Shown: one piece after another, positions 33,554-43,641 of the stretch
How the letters are laid out: each line of letters opens with the position of its first letter
How positions within the stretch are numbered: the stretch's first letter is position 1
Source: Gemmatimonadaceae bacterium
Lineage (GTDB): Bacteria > Gemmatimonadota > Gemmatimonadetes > Gemmatimonadales > Gemmatimonadaceae
Assembly (NCBI GenBank): GCA_025450035.1
Contig: JANWIF010000021.1
Coordinates: 1 to 53,979 of the forward strand
DNA: 53,979 bases
Reading direction: 5' to 3'
Translations under genes and position numbers: made by a program
Notes under the pieces: generated by a model
Seen by the model: only the letters and a program-made list of their open reading frames with translations
The model's database searches: none
What the model was told of the DNA's origin: nothing

Positions 33554-35743
33554 TCACCGCATGCCCAGATTCCAGGCCGTGAACGCCCAGACATCGGCCA
33601 GCTGCGCGATCCGCTTGTCGGTGGGCATGTAGCCGTGGCTGGTCTTGGTCTCGACACGGATGATCACCGGTCGAGCGCACGACTGATCGGCCTGCAGCGC
33701 GGCAATGAACTTGTACGAGTGGCTCGGCACCACACGATCGTCGTGATCGGCGGTGGTGACGATGGTGGCCGGATAGCACGTGCCGCGCTTGAGGTTCTGT
33801 ACGGGCGAATACTTGATGAGCGTGCGGAACTGCGCGGAGTCGTCGGATGACCCGTACTCGGGCACCCACCCCACGCCCGCGCTGAACTTCTGATAGCGCA
33901 GCATGTCCATCACTCCGGCACCCGGATACGCGGCGGCGAACAGGTCGGGACGTTGGTCCATCACCGCGCCTACCAGCAGGCCGCCATTGGAATAGCCATG
34001 GATGGCCAGGTGTGCAGGGGATGTATACCGCTCGTGGATGAGGTACTCCGCAGCGGCGATGAAGTCGTCGAAGACGTTCTGCTTCTTGTCGAGCATGCCG
34101 GCCCGGTGCCAGGCCTCGCCGTACTCGCCGCCACCGCGCAGATTGGCGACCGCGTAGACGCCCCCGCGCTCCAACCACGCCGCCGTGGTCGGACTGAAGG
34201 ACGGCAAGATGCTGATGTCGAAGCCGCCGTATGCGTAGAGGACCGTGGGATGTGATCCATCGAGCTTCACGCCCTTGGCGGCGGTGATGAACATCGGGAC
34301 CCGCGTGCCGTCCTTGGAGCGATAGAACACCTGTCGTGTCTCGTAGCGGCTGGGATCGAACGCGACCTGCGGCGTCTGGAACGGCGTGCTGCGACCCGTC
34401 GTGAAGTCGTAACGAAAGACGGTGGTGGGATAGAGAAACGACGTGAAGCCATAGAACAGCTCGGGCGTATCCATGCGTCCGGACAGGCCGCCGACGGAAC
34501 CGATGCCGGGCAGCGCCACATAGCCCTTTACCGAACCGTTTGTGCCAAAGATCGCGATCTTGCTCTTCACGTCATCGAGATACTGGGCGATCACCCGGCC
34601 ACCGGCCAGCGTCGACGCCTCGATGACGCTCTTGGCTTCTGGCACCACCGTGCGCCAGTGTGCGCGCGCCGTGTCGGGGAGCACGATGGCAATGATCCTT
34701 CGGTTAGGCGCCTGATTGGTGGTCTGCACGAACACCGTGTCGCCGTCGTTGCCGATCGGCGCGTACTCGGCGTCCCCATCGGCGACCAATGGCCGCACGG
34801 GAGCCGAGAGATCGGGGTGGGCGGGGTCCTTCAGATCCATGTAGAACAGCTGGTTCTTCGTTTCCGTGCCGTGGACCAGCGTGATGAAGGCAAAGCGTCC
34901 ATCGTCGGTAACGTTGGCGCCGACGAACCAATCGGGGAGGTCGGGGCGTTGGTAGATCACGCGGTCGGTCGCGTCGGGCGTGCCGAGGACGTGATAGTAG
35001 ACCTTCTGGTTGACCGCGGCCGCGGTGAGCGCCTGTCCGGGCGCCGGCGCCGGAAACCGCGAGTAGAAGAACCCATGATTGTCGTTCGTCCACGCGATGC
35101 CGGAGAACTTCACCCAATGCACGGTATCGGCGAGGTCGCCGCCGTCGCCCAGCGACCGCACGTGCAGCTCCTCGAAGTCCGAGCCGCCCTGCGACAACCC
35201 GTACGCGAGATACTCCCCGTTAGGCGATGCCGCCGAGCCGGCGAGGGCGGTCGATCCGTCGGGAGAGAGTGCGTTGGGATCGAGCAGGGCGCGGGACTGG
35301 CTGGTGAGACCATCCTGCTCGTAGAGCACCGACTGGTTCTGCAGCCCGGAATTCTTGGCGAAGAACAGATGGCCGGCTTGCCGGTAGGGCACCCCCACCT
35401 TCTCGTAGTTCCAGAGCGCGGTGAGGCGCTTCTGCAACTCGACGCGGAGCGGGATCGTCGCCAGATATGACTCGGTGGCGGCGTTCTCCGCGTCGACCCA
35501 CTGCGCCACCTCGGGACTGTTGTCGTCCTCGAACCAGCGATACGGCGCCGGCACCTTGGTGCCGAAGTAATCGTCGACGATGGTGTCGCGGCGCGTCGGC
35601 GGGTAGTGGAGCGCGTTGGAGGTCTGCGCCGGTACAGCGCTGGCCAGCACCACCGCGAGCGCGCCCGCGCCTAACGAAACAGCGGCCCGGGATGCCGCGC
35701 GGCCAAAGTAGCCGCGTGATCCCGCGAACACAAAACGCATCAT
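33554..35743 (-). CDS. Prolyl oligopeptidase family protein (S9A), exported
   Basis: A 729-residue serine peptidase that cuts short peptides after proline. A signal sequence (ending ASAVPA-QTS, about residue 40) is followed by DYFGTKVPAPYRWFEDDNSPEVAQWVDAEN, the typical N-terminal strap. A seven-bladed propeller occupies about 100-430. The catalytic domain has YAYGGFDISILPSFSP, NLRGGGEYGEAWH, the nucleophile in IHGYSNGGLLVGA, Asp in DHDDRVVPSHSYKF and His in KTSHGYMPTDKRI. ATG 35743 (or 35740) lies six bases after GGAGGGG, so I prefer it to the longer open frame. Together with the S46 and M14 genes it suggests a protein-scavenging lifestyle. Confidence 0.94.
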   Translation of the reverse strand: MMRFVFAGSRGYFGRAASRAAVSLGAGALAVVLASAVPAQTSNALHYPPTRRDTIVDDYFGTKVPAPYRWFEDDNSPEVAQWVDAENAATESYLATIPLRVELQKRLTALWNYEKVGVPYRQAGHLFFAKNSGLQNQSVLYEQDGLTSQSRALLDPNALSPDGSTALAGSAASPNGEYLAYGLSQGGSDFEELHVRSLGDGGDLADTVHWVKFSGIAWTNDNHGFFYSRFPAPAPGQALTAAAVNQKVYYHVLGTPDATDRVIYQRPDLPDWFVGANVTDDGRFAFITLVHGTETKNQLFYMDLKDPAHPDLSAPVRPLVADGDAEYAPIGNDGDTVFVQTTNQAPNRRIIAIVLPDTARAHWRTVVPEAKSVIEASTLAGGRVIAQYLDDVKSKIAIFGTNGSVKGYVALPGIGSVGGLSGRMDTPELFYGFTSFLYPTTVFRYDFTTGRSTPFQTPQVAFDPSRYETRQVFYRSKDGTRVPMFITAAKGVKLDGSHPTVLYAYGGFDISILPSFSPTTAAWLERGGVYAVANLRGGGEYGEAWHRAGMLDKKQNVFDDFIAAAEYLIHERYTSPAHLAIHGYSNGGLLVGAVMDQRPDLFAAAYPGAGVMDMLRYQKFSAGVGWVPEYGSSDDSAQFRTLIKYSPVQNLKRGTCYPATIVTTADHDDRVVPSHSYKFIAALQADQSCARPVIIRVETKTSHGYMPTDKRIAQLADVWAFTAWNLGMR

Positions 35744-35970
35744 CGGGAACCCCTCCGGAAACGGTGCACCGCGCACGGACGCCGGCGCGGACGGAGGGAA
35801 GCTACGACCGGGCCACACTCATCGCAAAGACCTCGGTGCAGCGGCGGGCCGGCGGCTACCCGCGATCCGATTGGCGATGGTGCGCCGGCGAGGGTCTTGG
35901 ACGCGCCCCGAATCAGCGGGGCGCGGGGTGGGAATCCAGGTTGCCGGACCGCCGGACGACGGCCCCGCTC

Positions 35971-38748
35971 TCACTGGACCGGGCGGCCCACCTGGGCGTC
36001 GGCGGGCAGGAGCGCCGTGGCGCTGCCGGAGGACGGTCCGCTGAACATCGCGTCGATCTGTGACACACTCACCGGACGGGCGAACAAGTAGCCCTGTCCC
36101 ATTTCGCAGCCCAGCTCTTGCAACCCGTGCCATTGCTGCTTGAGCTCGATCCCCTCGGCGATGGTCTGCAACTGGAGCGTGTCGCCTAACGCGATGATCG
36201 CCCGCACCAGGGCCGGCTCGGTGCCGGCAGCGCCGATGTCATCCACGAACGCCTTGTCGATCTTCAGGATGTCGATCGGGAAGCGCTGCAGGTAGCCTAA
36301 CGACGAGTAGCCGGTGCCGAAGTCGTCGATCGCCAGCCGCACGCCCACCGCTTTGAGCGCCCGCAACCGTTCGAGGATCGTCTCGTTCTGCTGCATCAGC
36401 ACGCTCTCGGTGATCTCGAGCACGAGGCGGTGCGGATCGAGCCCGCTGTCGTCCAATGCGCCGCGCACGTCGGCCACCACACCCTCGTGCTGCAGCTGAT
36501 AGCCGGACACGTTCACGGTGAGGGTGAGCGGCGCGCCGCTCTCACGGCGATCCTGCCACAATTGCGCCTGCCGGCATGCCTCACGCAGCACCCAGCGTCC
36601 CAGCGGCACGATCAAACCCGTCTCCTCGGCAAGCGGGATGAACTGCACCGGAGTCATCATGCCGCGGTCCGGATGCATCCAGCGGACGAGCGCCTCGACG
36701 CCTTTTACTTCGCCCGTCTGCAGTTGTACGATCGGTTGGTACAACAGGATGAACTCACCGCCATGATCCAAGGCGCGGCGCAGCTCGGCTTCCAGGTCCA
36801 GTCGCTCGAGCGCCCTCGTATGCATGTCGGGCTGGAACCGCTCCCACCGCGCCTTCCCCTTGCTCTTGGCGACGTACATCGCCATATCCGCGTTGCGCAG
36901 CAGATCGGCCGCGCTGCCCTCATCGGTCGCGGTTTCGATCCCGATGCTGGCCGTCATGAAGACTTCCTTCCGGTCGATCAGGATCGGATGCCGCACGGAC
37001 GCCGCGACACGATCGGCGACCACCGCGGTGGCTGCCTCGTCAGTCGCATCCTCGATGAGCAGCGCGAACTCGTCGCCGCCTAACCGGGCAACGGTGTCCG
37101 ACGTCCGCACGCAGGTGAGGAGACGCGAGGCAATCACCGCCAGCAGGCGATCGCCGGCGGCGTGTCCGAGGCTGTCGTTGATGGTCTTGAAGCCATCGAG
37201 GTCGATAAACAGCACGGCCAGCATCTGGTCATGCCGCCGCACGAGAGCGCGGGCGTGGCTGACGCGGTCGAGGAACAACACGCGGTTGGCAAGACCCGTG
37301 AGTGGATCGTGGAACGCCTGATGCATGAGCTGCGCCTCGAGCGCCTTGCGTTCGCTGATATCGCGCGTGTTGAGCACGATGCCGCGCACGGTCGGCTCGG
37401 CGAGCAGGTTGGTGCCCACCGTTTCGACGTTCAGCAGTCGCCCATCCCGATGGCGCACGCGCCACTCGCTCGGCGCCGTGGCGCCTGGCTGGGACGCAGC
37501 CGCGGCGAGGAGCTCCGCTGCGTCGTTCGCACTCTCATGGTGCAACAGCTCCGTCACACGGTGGCCCAGCAGCTCGTCGGCGTCGTAGCCGAAGATGCGA
37601 CTCACCGACGGACTCAAGAACCGGATCACGGCATCCGGATCGACGATCATGATGACGTCGGTGGAGTGCTTCACCAGCGCGCGGAATCGGGCTTCGTTTT
37701 CGCGCGCGGCGCGCTCGGTCACGAGACGGGCGTTCTCGCGTACGGCCTCGAGTTGGCGCAGTACCACGAACACCGTGGTGAGCATGGCGCCGAGCGACAG
37801 GAGGCTCAGTGCGGACGGCCACTGGCGAGCCGCCACGACGATCAGCAGGCCGTACACGAACGCGGCGGTGACGTACGGCAGCGGGCTGAATGGCTGGACG
37901 TCGGACGCGGGCTGTTCCTGGGGCGGCGCCACGGAACGGGGCCAGGAGAACCGCTGCAGCGCCACGATGATAATGCAGTACGCCACCAGGTACAGCACGT
38001 CGGTCGAAGTGAGGCCGAACCATCCGACGTTCAGGAACTCCAGGTCGTTGGCCAGGTCGCTTACGGTATAGATGGCGATACCGACCACGAACCAGGTGCG
38101 CGCGCCGCCCCGGCTGGCCGCCGGTCGGCGCATCAGAAACGCCGTGACGCCCAACAGCAGGAGGATGTCGCCTAACGGATAGGCGAGGGCAATGGCGCTG
38201 GCGAGGGGCGCCAGATGTCCGACCTCCGTCGTCGGACGGAGGACGAAAAACCAGATCGCCGTGCCGCCGCCCACGAGCACCGCGCCGGCGTCGAGCAGGA
38301 TCTTGCGGCTCTCATGCTCCACGCGCTGCGTGAGGGGAAAGGCAAGCAAGCCCAACAGCAACAGCGGGTAGAACGGGAAGTAGAAGATATTGATCCAGCT
38401 GCTTCCCGGATCGCCATCCAGGACCATTCCGACGTAGAACGAGACGATGTTCCCGGCGAGCACGCACAGGAAGGCCAGCGACACGAGCAGCAGCGCGCGA
38501 CGGGTCTTCGGGTCGTCCGCGTGACGGCGCGCGGCCCGCCAGGCGAGGGCCGCCGTGCCGGCGTTGAGGGGAAGAAAGACGAGTCGCGCGACGATATGAG
38601 TGAACATGTCGTCGCGCGGCCCAGCTGCTTTCCAGATGACATACGCAAGGCAATACGCGATGGCCAGAACCGGAATCGCCGAAGCCCAGTCCCGCCACCA
38701 CGCGTGCTCCCGCCGGACGCTCTCGCCCGGCAGACGGTGATGTTCCAT
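35971..38748 (-). CDS. Membrane PAS-GGDEF-EAL cyclic-di-GMP protein
   Basis: A 925-residue protein. Residues about 20-330 contain eight to ten hydrophobic spans (MASE-like sensor module). A PAS domain follows (about 350-460: ARFRALVKHSTDVIMIVDPDAVIRFLSPSVSRIFGY). The GGDEF domain (about 485-645) has intact RLGGDEFALL. The EAL domain (about 660-905) has VEALVRWMHP, LEITESVL, IDDFGTGYSSL, KIDKAFV and AEGIE, all residues expected for an active phosphodiesterase. It may both make and degrade c-di-GMP, with net activity set by the membrane sensor. ATG 38748 starts the chain. The short tail after EAL is Ser/Ala-rich. Confidence 0.95.
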   Translation of the reverse strand: MEHHRLPGESVRREHAWWRDWASAIPVLAIAYCLAYVIWKAAGPRDDMFTHIVARLVFLPLNAGTAALAWRAARRHADDPKTRRALLLVSLAFLCVLAGNIVSFYVGMVLDGDPGSSWINIFYFPFYPLLLLGLLAFPLTQRVEHESRKILLDAGAVLVGGGTAIWFFVLRPTTEVGHLAPLASAIALAYPLGDILLLLGVTAFLMRRPAASRGGARTWFVVGIAIYTVSDLANDLEFLNVGWFGLTSTDVLYLVAYCIIIVALQRFSWPRSVAPPQEQPASDVQPFSPLPYVTAAFVYGLLIVVAARQWPSALSLLSLGAMLTTVFVVLRQLEAVRENARLVTERAARENEARFRALVKHSTDVIMIVDPDAVIRFLSPSVSRIFGYDADELLGHRVTELLHHESANDAAELLAAAASQPGATAPSEWRVRHRDGRLLNVETVGTNLLAEPTVRGIVLNTRDISERKALEAQLMHQAFHDPLTGLANRVLFLDRVSHARALVRRHDQMLAVLFIDLDGFKTINDSLGHAAGDRLLAVIASRLLTCVRTSDTVARLGGDEFALLIEDATDEAATAVVADRVAASVRHPILIDRKEVFMTASIGIETATDEGSAADLLRNADMAMYVAKSKGKARWERFQPDMHTRALERLDLEAELRRALDHGGEFILLYQPIVQLQTGEVKGVEALVRWMHPDRGMMTPVQFIPLAEETGLIVPLGRWVLREACRQAQLWQDRRESGAPLTLTVNVSGYQLQHEGVVADVRGALDDSGLDPHRLVLEITESVLMQQNETILERLRALKAVGVRLAIDDFGTGYSSLGYLQRFPIDILKIDKAFVDDIGAAGTEPALVRAIIALGDTLQLQTIAEGIELKQQWHGLQELGCEMGQGYLFARPVSVSQIDAMFSGPSSGSATALLPADAQVGRPVQ

Positions 38749-39013
38749 GAGCAGATGACGCAGAGCCGGGCGACACGTTTCATTTCACCCCTACGCGGCC
38801 GTCGGGCGGGGCGGCCTAGGATCGCATCGCGTCGGGCGGTCGGAGGCCGACCTCTCGCGGCACGGCGCGCGCGATGGCGCCAGACGCCGGTGGGCGCCAC
38901 GCTCCCCTCCAGGTCTGTGGTAGCATCGGCGTGAGCGTAGCTGCATCTTCCAGCACGCCGTCGCGATTCGGGGACCCAGCGATGCGCCTCAAGCCACACA
39001 TTTCCGACATGCC

Positions 39014-39778
39014 GTGACGGGTCGCCCCTACATTCTGGCCGAGTGCACGTGGAAGATGGTGCGCGCCACCACGTACGAGGTGGCCGTGCTTCCGTGGGGC
39101 GCCACGGAAGCACACAATCTTCATCTCCCCTACGCCACCGACACGATCGAGTGCGATGCCGTGTCCGCGGCGGCGGCGCGACTGGCGTGGGACGAGGGCG
39201 CGCGAGTGATCGTGCTGCCCGCGATTCCGTTCGGCGTCAACACCGGGCAACTGGACATTCGTGGCTGCCTCAACATGAACCCCAGCACGCAGGCCGCAGT
39301 GCTGGGCGACATCGTGCGGAGTCTCGAGCCGCACGGCGTGCGCAAGGTCGTGATTCTGAACGGGCATGGCGGGAATGACTTTCGACAGATGATTCGCGAA
39401 CTGCAGCCGACCACGCGGATATTTCTGTGCACACTCAACTGGTACGCGAGCGTGAATCCATCCGCGTACTTTTCGGTGCCCGGCGACCACGCCGGCGAAT
39501 TGGAGACGAGCGTGATGCTGTCGGTGGCGCCGGGTCTGGTGCTGCCGTTAGGCGAAGCCGGCCCCGGGACGGCACGGGCCTTCGGGCCGCGGGCCTTGCG
39601 CGAGGGATGGGCATGGGCGCCGCGCCGGTGGACGCAGGTGACCGATGACACCGGCGTGGGCGATCCCGCGGCCGCGTCGGCCGACAAAGGCCATCGGTTT
39701 CTGGACGCCGTGTCGCGGCGCATCGCCGATTTTCTCGTCGAGTTAGCCAACGCGGATCCGGAAGCGCTCTACGCCTGA
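39014..39778 (+). CDS. Creatininase-family amidohydrolase
   Basis: A 254-residue cytoplasmic hydrolase. The family signature VLPWGATEAHNLHLPYATDTIECDAVSAAAA (about 26-55) carries the first metal ligands (Glu, His, Asp). The second group is IPFGVNTGQLDIRGCLNMNPST and the metal loop VVILNGHGGNDFRQM. DHAGELETSVMLSV supplies the further Glu. Members include creatinine amidohydrolase and the riboflavin/F420- and mycofactocin-pathway amidases MftE and ArfB, so the true substrate is uncertain. The start is GTG 39014; no in-frame ATG precedes the core. It is divergent from the GGDEF/EAL gene (about 265 bases shared) and convergent with the phosphoesterase gene after ten bases. Confidence 0.85.
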   Translation: MTGRPYILAECTWKMVRATTYEVAVLPWGATEAHNLHLPYATDTIECDAVSAAAARLAWDEGARVIVLPAIPFGVNTGQLDIRGCLNMNPSTQAAVLGDIVRSLEPHGVRKVVILNGHGGNDFRQMIRELQPTTRIFLCTLNWYASVNPSAYFSVPGDHAGELETSVMLSVAPGLVLPLGEAGPGTARAFGPRALREGWAWAPRRWTQVTDDTGVGDPAAASADKGHRFLDAVSRRIADFLVELANADPEALYA

Positions 39779-39788
39779 CTGGCGGCGG

Positions 39789-40631
39789 TCAGCGCCACAC
39801 GCCCGTGATGCCCCGTTTGCCACACGAATTGGCGACGCAGGGCAGCCCGTAGATCTGTTGGATCGTCCGCAGCACATCGTCGTGATCGATGTGCTGGTCG
39901 TATGTTCCGGGCTTGATCATCGGTCCGATAAGCAGCGTGGCAATGTGATTCGTGCCATCGGCATCGGGCGCCGCTTCATCCCAGGTAACGATGAGCAGTC
40001 CGTGGTGGGCGGCGTTCCACTTCATGATCTGCGGGAGGTTGGTCTTCATCCACGCGTCGCCGGCGCTGGTAGCGCAATCGTGCATGTCGTTGCACATGTT
40101 GGGCACGACGATGGCAAGCGACGCGGCGGCCCAATGATAGACGCGGTTCGTCGTCGCCGGCACGTTGTTGAAGTCGACCGACGGGTTGTGTTTGCGCCGG
40201 TACAAGCCCTTGGTCCCAGAGCACCCGGTGAACCCGTTCGAGGGCATGGACTCGGCGTACGTACGAAAGGTCTTGTGCGCGGCGAGCAGTTGGGCACCGA
40301 TGTTGTCGGCGTTCGATGTCTTCGGGCAGTCGTCGTTGGTGACGCCCTGTGTGCTGCCGGAGAAGAGCTCGATGTAGTTAGGCTGGCTGGGGTGGGTCAC
40401 GGCGTGACTGTCGGTCATCACCGCCGCGCGCGGCACGAGCACCTGGTTCACGTACGGTGCCTGCGCGCCGCCGATGATGGCGGAGTAGTCCCGATTTTCA
40501 AAAATGACCAACGTCACGGCAGCGGCGTTCGGCCTGGCGGGCGCGGCCTGGGCCATCGCGGCAGTCGCCCAGGTAGCGAGGGAGATAACACACGCCATGG
40601 CAACTCGATGCATCACCGACACACACATCAT
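39789..40631 (-). CDS. PF04185-type phosphoesterase (acid phosphatase/phospholipase C-like), exported
   Basis: A 280-residue secreted protein with signal peptide ending ATAAMA-QAA (about 26). The core reads VTLVIFENRDYSAIIGGAQAPYVNQVL, then SHAVTHPSQPNYIELFSGSTQGVTNDD, FRTYAESMPSNGF, then VTWDEAAPDADGTNHIATLLIGP and the terminal DHDDVLRTIQQIYGLP, all typical of the bacterial acid phosphatase/phosphatidylinositol-3-phosphatase-like branch of PF04185. Several Cys (DDCPK, GCSGTKG, NMCNDMHDCA, CVANSCGK) suggest disulfides, as expected for an exported enzyme. ATG 40631 and 40628 are adjacent candidates. The natural substrate is unknown. Confidence 0.87.
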   Translation of the reverse strand: MMCVSVMHRVAMACVISLATWATAAMAQAAPARPNAAAVTLVIFENRDYSAIIGGAQAPYVNQVLVPRAAVMTDSHAVTHPSQPNYIELFSGSTQGVTNDDCPKTSNADNIGAQLLAAHKTFRTYAESMPSNGFTGCSGTKGLYRRKHNPSVDFNNVPATTNRVYHWAAASLAIVVPNMCNDMHDCATSAGDAWMKTNLPQIMKWNAAHHGLLIVTWDEAAPDADGTNHIATLLIGPMIKPGTYDQHIDHDDVLRTIQQIYGLPCVANSCGKRGITGVWR

Positions 40632-40705
40632 GGCGACGATTCCGTGTTTGGGAGGAGAAGCGCGCGCCGGCGCCGGCGTGCATAACCACCGGAGCCGGCC
40701 ATCCG

Positions 40706-40727
40706 CTTGACCGCGACGAGGGTCAAG
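40706..40727. promoter_or_regulatory. Inverted repeat upstream of the phosphoesterase gene
   Basis: CTTGACC (40706-40712) and GGTCAAG (40721-40727) are perfect complements separated by eight bases. The dyad lies 75 bases before the phosphoesterase ATG and about 130 bases beyond the receptor stop, so it could be an operator or a weak terminator of the receptor operon. There is no U tract in either direction. Confidence 0.35.
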
Positions 40728-40858
40728 GTGCGAATGCCAGGGGCCATGCGGGCGCTCCGATGCGGTGTTGTTGATGCTACGCCGCACGAGCGAAGGACGT
40801 TGTCCCACGGCACCCTGCGGCCGGCCTCGACGGCCGGAGAGAGCACACCCTTTCCCGA

Positions 40859-43045
40859 TCAGAACCGCGCGCTCACGGACAGCACGATGCTGCGCGGAAA
40901 GGCCGGCGAGTAGAAGTTCTCGAGCGGCCCGTCGACATCGTTGCCGGTCGGAGGTGGCGAACCGGGAGGACCGAGACTGTTCTGGGCGATGATGCCGAAT
41001 GTTTTGTAGCTGCTATTGAATATGTTGTCTACGAGCAGCCGAACCTGATAGCGGCTGACGTCAGCACGGAGGCCGAGGCCCGATACGGCGTAGCCCGGTA
41101 TCGGCGGGTGCCGGTTCGCTTCGTCGCCGCGCAGGTACTGACTGGAGTAGGCGCGGACATCGAAGGTCGCGTCGATGGCCGTCGAGCCCACGACGCGCGT
41201 GAAGCCGATTCCGGCGCGGCCTCGGTGGCGCGGGGAGCTGGGGAATTGGTCGCCGGGCCGCACGGGTTCAGGGTTGGTATCGGACGTGGCGATCTGGACC
41301 GTGCCCTGATAGGTCGATGCGACGTAGCTGTAGGATCCAAACAAGCGGCCGCCCGCGGGGAGGGCGGTCTGCGCGGACATCTCGATCCCGGCGCGCCGCG
41401 ATCGCGGGATGTTCACGAAATACACGGCTGTAAGGTTAGGCGAGGCGAACACGATGTCGTTCACCACGTCCGTCCAGAACCCGTCGACATCCACCGATGT
41501 ATGATTGGGCAAATCGAGGTCGAACCCCGCCTCGTAGTCGTGCGTGGTCACCGGCTTGAGCGCGGGATCGGCACCCAGCGCCGAGGGAAGCGCGCACGGC
41601 GCATCGGGGCTGGCGCAGGCCAGTTCGAGCGGGGCCGGAGCGCGGAACGCGCTCTTGTAGGCCACGAAACCGCGCAGATCGTCCGAGAACCGCATCGTGA
41701 GGCCGGCGAACGGCGACAGCCGATCGTACGAGCTCGTGCCGTTGTTCGTCGGGTTGAGCTCGTCGCGATACGGGAGGTGCACGTAGTCTTCGCGCAGGGC
41801 AACGGTCGCCGACAACCTGGGCGTGATGTTGACCACCGCCTGCGCGTACGCCGCCGCGTTGTCCTGATGCACGACGGCGAGCGTGGCGACGGTATCCGGA
41901 ACCCCCGTCTCGACATTGACCAGGCGAAAGTTCACATTCTCGCGCGAGTACTCGCCGCCGATCGTGAGCGCCGTGGGCAAGGTGCCGAGAAACACGGGGC
42001 GTGTCCACTCGACGGTACCTCCGCCGGAGCGGTTGGCGATGAATGCATCCGTGTTAGGCGGAGGGACGTTGCCGTTGAACTGCTCGATGTCGTTGCGCCG
42101 GAAGTACGCCGTGCCGCGCAGCACGCCACCCCAGGCGCCGCGGAAGCCGCGCAGCGAGAGCTGGACCAGATCGGGCGCAAAAAAATCCCCCGGCGTGTAA
42201 TTGAGTCGCGGGTTGATGTCGATCCAGCTCTCCGGGAGCGATCCCGCTTCGTAGATCTTGTCGTGGGCATACAACACACTCAGGGCGACGTCGCTGGTGT
42301 CGGCGCCGCCCGATTGGGAGCGATGGCCGAGCGTGGCGAACACCTGCCGCGTGCGCGCGCCGGTTGCATCACGCCATCCGTCTTCGTCGGAGCCGCTCGC
42401 CATCACGAATCCATCGATCCCGTGCGCCACACCACCAGCGGAAACAGTTCCCACGCGTTGGCCGAACGATCCCCCGCTCAGCTCCACGTCGGCGCTGGGC
42501 GTACCGGTGCCGCGCTTGGTAAAGAAGAGCAACGCCCCGCCCAACGAGTTGCGTCCGAACAGCGCCTGTGATCCACGCACCAATTCCGCGTGATCGACCG
42601 CCGCCATCGGCAACAGATCGAAATTCACCTCCTGCGCGTCGGGCTCGTTGATCCGCACGCCATCCAGAAACACGCTGACGCCCTGCGGCGTGCCGACGAT
42701 AGGCGAGATCGTGAAGCCGCGCACCTCGAGCTCGGGCTGCAGGCGCGATCCCTGGTCATTGTAGAGCGTCACGCCGGGGAGCTGCTCGAGCGAGCGAAAG
42801 GACGCGTCGGGTCCGGGCGACGCGTGAAGGAGATCGATGGCTTCGACCTGCGCCGGAATGCGCTCGTCGACGTCGGTTAGGCGGGTGCCCGTCACGACCA
42901 CGGTCTTGAGCCGCTGCGCTTCCCGGCGCGCGCTGTCGGCGCGGATGCTGTCCCGCTGAGCGGCGGTGGCTTGCTGCGCGCCAACCGCGCACGGCCTCCC
43001 GGCCAGGAGCATCGCGCATGCGGCCCCGATGAGTACGCTCCTCAC
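40859..43045 (-). CDS. TonB-dependent outer-membrane receptor
   Basis: A 728-residue receptor. A signal peptide ending CAVGA-QQA is followed after about 25 residues by the TonB-box-like TVVVTGTRL. The plug (about 55-170) has ASPGPDASFRSLEQLPGVTLYNDQG, LEVRGFTISPIVGTPQGVSVFLDGVRINEPD and AELVRGSQALFGRNSLGGALLFFTKRG. The barrel occupies the rest and ends in VSARF. There is no N-terminal STN signalling domain. The start is a GTG that shares GTGA with the anti-sigma stop and follows GGAGGGG, so it is translationally coupled to the sigma/anti-sigma pair. The substrate (siderophore, vitamin or glycan) cannot be told; no transporter or enzyme is linked. Confidence 0.93.
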   Translation of the reverse strand: MRSVLIGAACAMLLAGRPCAVGAQQATAAQRDSIRADSARREAQRLKTVVVTGTRLTDVDERIPAQVEAIDLLHASPGPDASFRSLEQLPGVTLYNDQGSRLQPELEVRGFTISPIVGTPQGVSVFLDGVRINEPDAQEVNFDLLPMAAVDHAELVRGSQALFGRNSLGGALLFFTKRGTGTPSADVELSGGSFGQRVGTVSAGGVAHGIDGFVMASGSDEDGWRDATGARTRQVFATLGHRSQSGGADTSDVALSVLYAHDKIYEAGSLPESWIDINPRLNYTPGDFFAPDLVQLSLRGFRGAWGGVLRGTAYFRRNDIEQFNGNVPPPNTDAFIANRSGGGTVEWTRPVFLGTLPTALTIGGEYSRENVNFRLVNVETGVPDTVATLAVVHQDNAAAYAQAVVNITPRLSATVALREDYVHLPYRDELNPTNNGTSSYDRLSPFAGLTMRFSDDLRGFVAYKSAFRAPAPLELACASPDAPCALPSALGADPALKPVTTHDYEAGFDLDLPNHTSVDVDGFWTDVVNDIVFASPNLTAVYFVNIPRSRRAGIEMSAQTALPAGGRLFGSYSYVASTYQGTVQIATSDTNPEPVRPGDQFPSSPRHRGRAGIGFTRVVGSTAIDATFDVRAYSSQYLRGDEANRHPPIPGYAVSGLGLRADVSRYQVRLLVDNIFNSSYKTFGIIAQNSLGPPGSPPPTGNDVDGPLENFYSPAFPRSIVLSVSARF

Positions 43046-43641
43046 ATCCCCTCCGCCCCGGCGAGCACTGATGGCGATGATGCGAGATCCGCGAGCAGGC
43101 TCGGCTCGCACTTGGCCACGCGGTTCGCACCTCCGGCAAAGCGCAGCGGATCGTGTTGGGCGAATCGCCGAAGTCCCGCGCGATCCTCGTAGAGCAGCAC
43201 GCAATCCACCACCTCTCCGGCACGACTCACGGTCAGCATGCCATCGTCGGCGTGCTCACCGCCATCCAGGTTGAAGCAGCACACATCGTGCACGCGGAAT
43301 TCGCCCGATGCATGCGCGTTGGTCGCTGGTGCGGACACGATCCAGAAACTCACCGCGGCCAGGGCGGCCATGGTGGTCGCGATTGGAATAGCCATCCCCC
43401 ACGATCGACGACGCGCTCGACTCGCCCGCCCGGGAAGCATCGCGCCCAACAGCGATGTCGCGCGCGTGTCCAGGGCGCGCAGTTCGTCGACGGCGCGACC
43501 GCACGCCCGGCAGTGGCGGACGTGCCGGGCGAGCCGCGCCGCGGCCACGGAAGACAACTCACCATCGAGGTACGCACGGAGGCCGCCCTCGTCGGGATGC
43601 GTTGGGCGCTCACGCGTTGGCGGATCGGTCCGGTCTATCAT
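43042..43641 (-). CDS. Anti-sigma factor with zinc-binding (ZAS) domain and unusual ectodomain
   Basis: A 199-residue single-span protein. The cytoplasmic part has His40-x3-Cys44-x2-Cys47 (HVRHCRAC), the zinc anti-sigma motif that binds ECF sigma factors. A basic SRARRRS precedes the helix (about 84-106). The outer part has adjacent cysteines in RVHDVCCFNLDGG and a third in VVDCVLLYED, so it may bind metal or respond to redox. ATG 43641 has GGGAG at five bases, better than ATG 43653; the gene overlaps the sigma gene by 32 bases. The downstream receptor gene overlaps by four bases. This is a sigma/anti-sigma/receptor operon of Fec-like logic but with ZAS instead of FecR. Confidence 0.85.
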   Translation of the reverse strand: MIDRTDPPTRERPTHPDEGGLRAYLDGELSSVAAARLARHVRHCRACGRAVDELRALDTRATSLLGAMLPGRASRARRRSWGMAIPIATTMAALAAVSFWIVSAPATNAHASGEFRVHDVCCFNLDGGEHADDGMLTVSRAGEVVDCVLLYEDRAGLRRFAQHDPLRFAGGANRVAKCEPSLLADLASSPSVLAGAEGM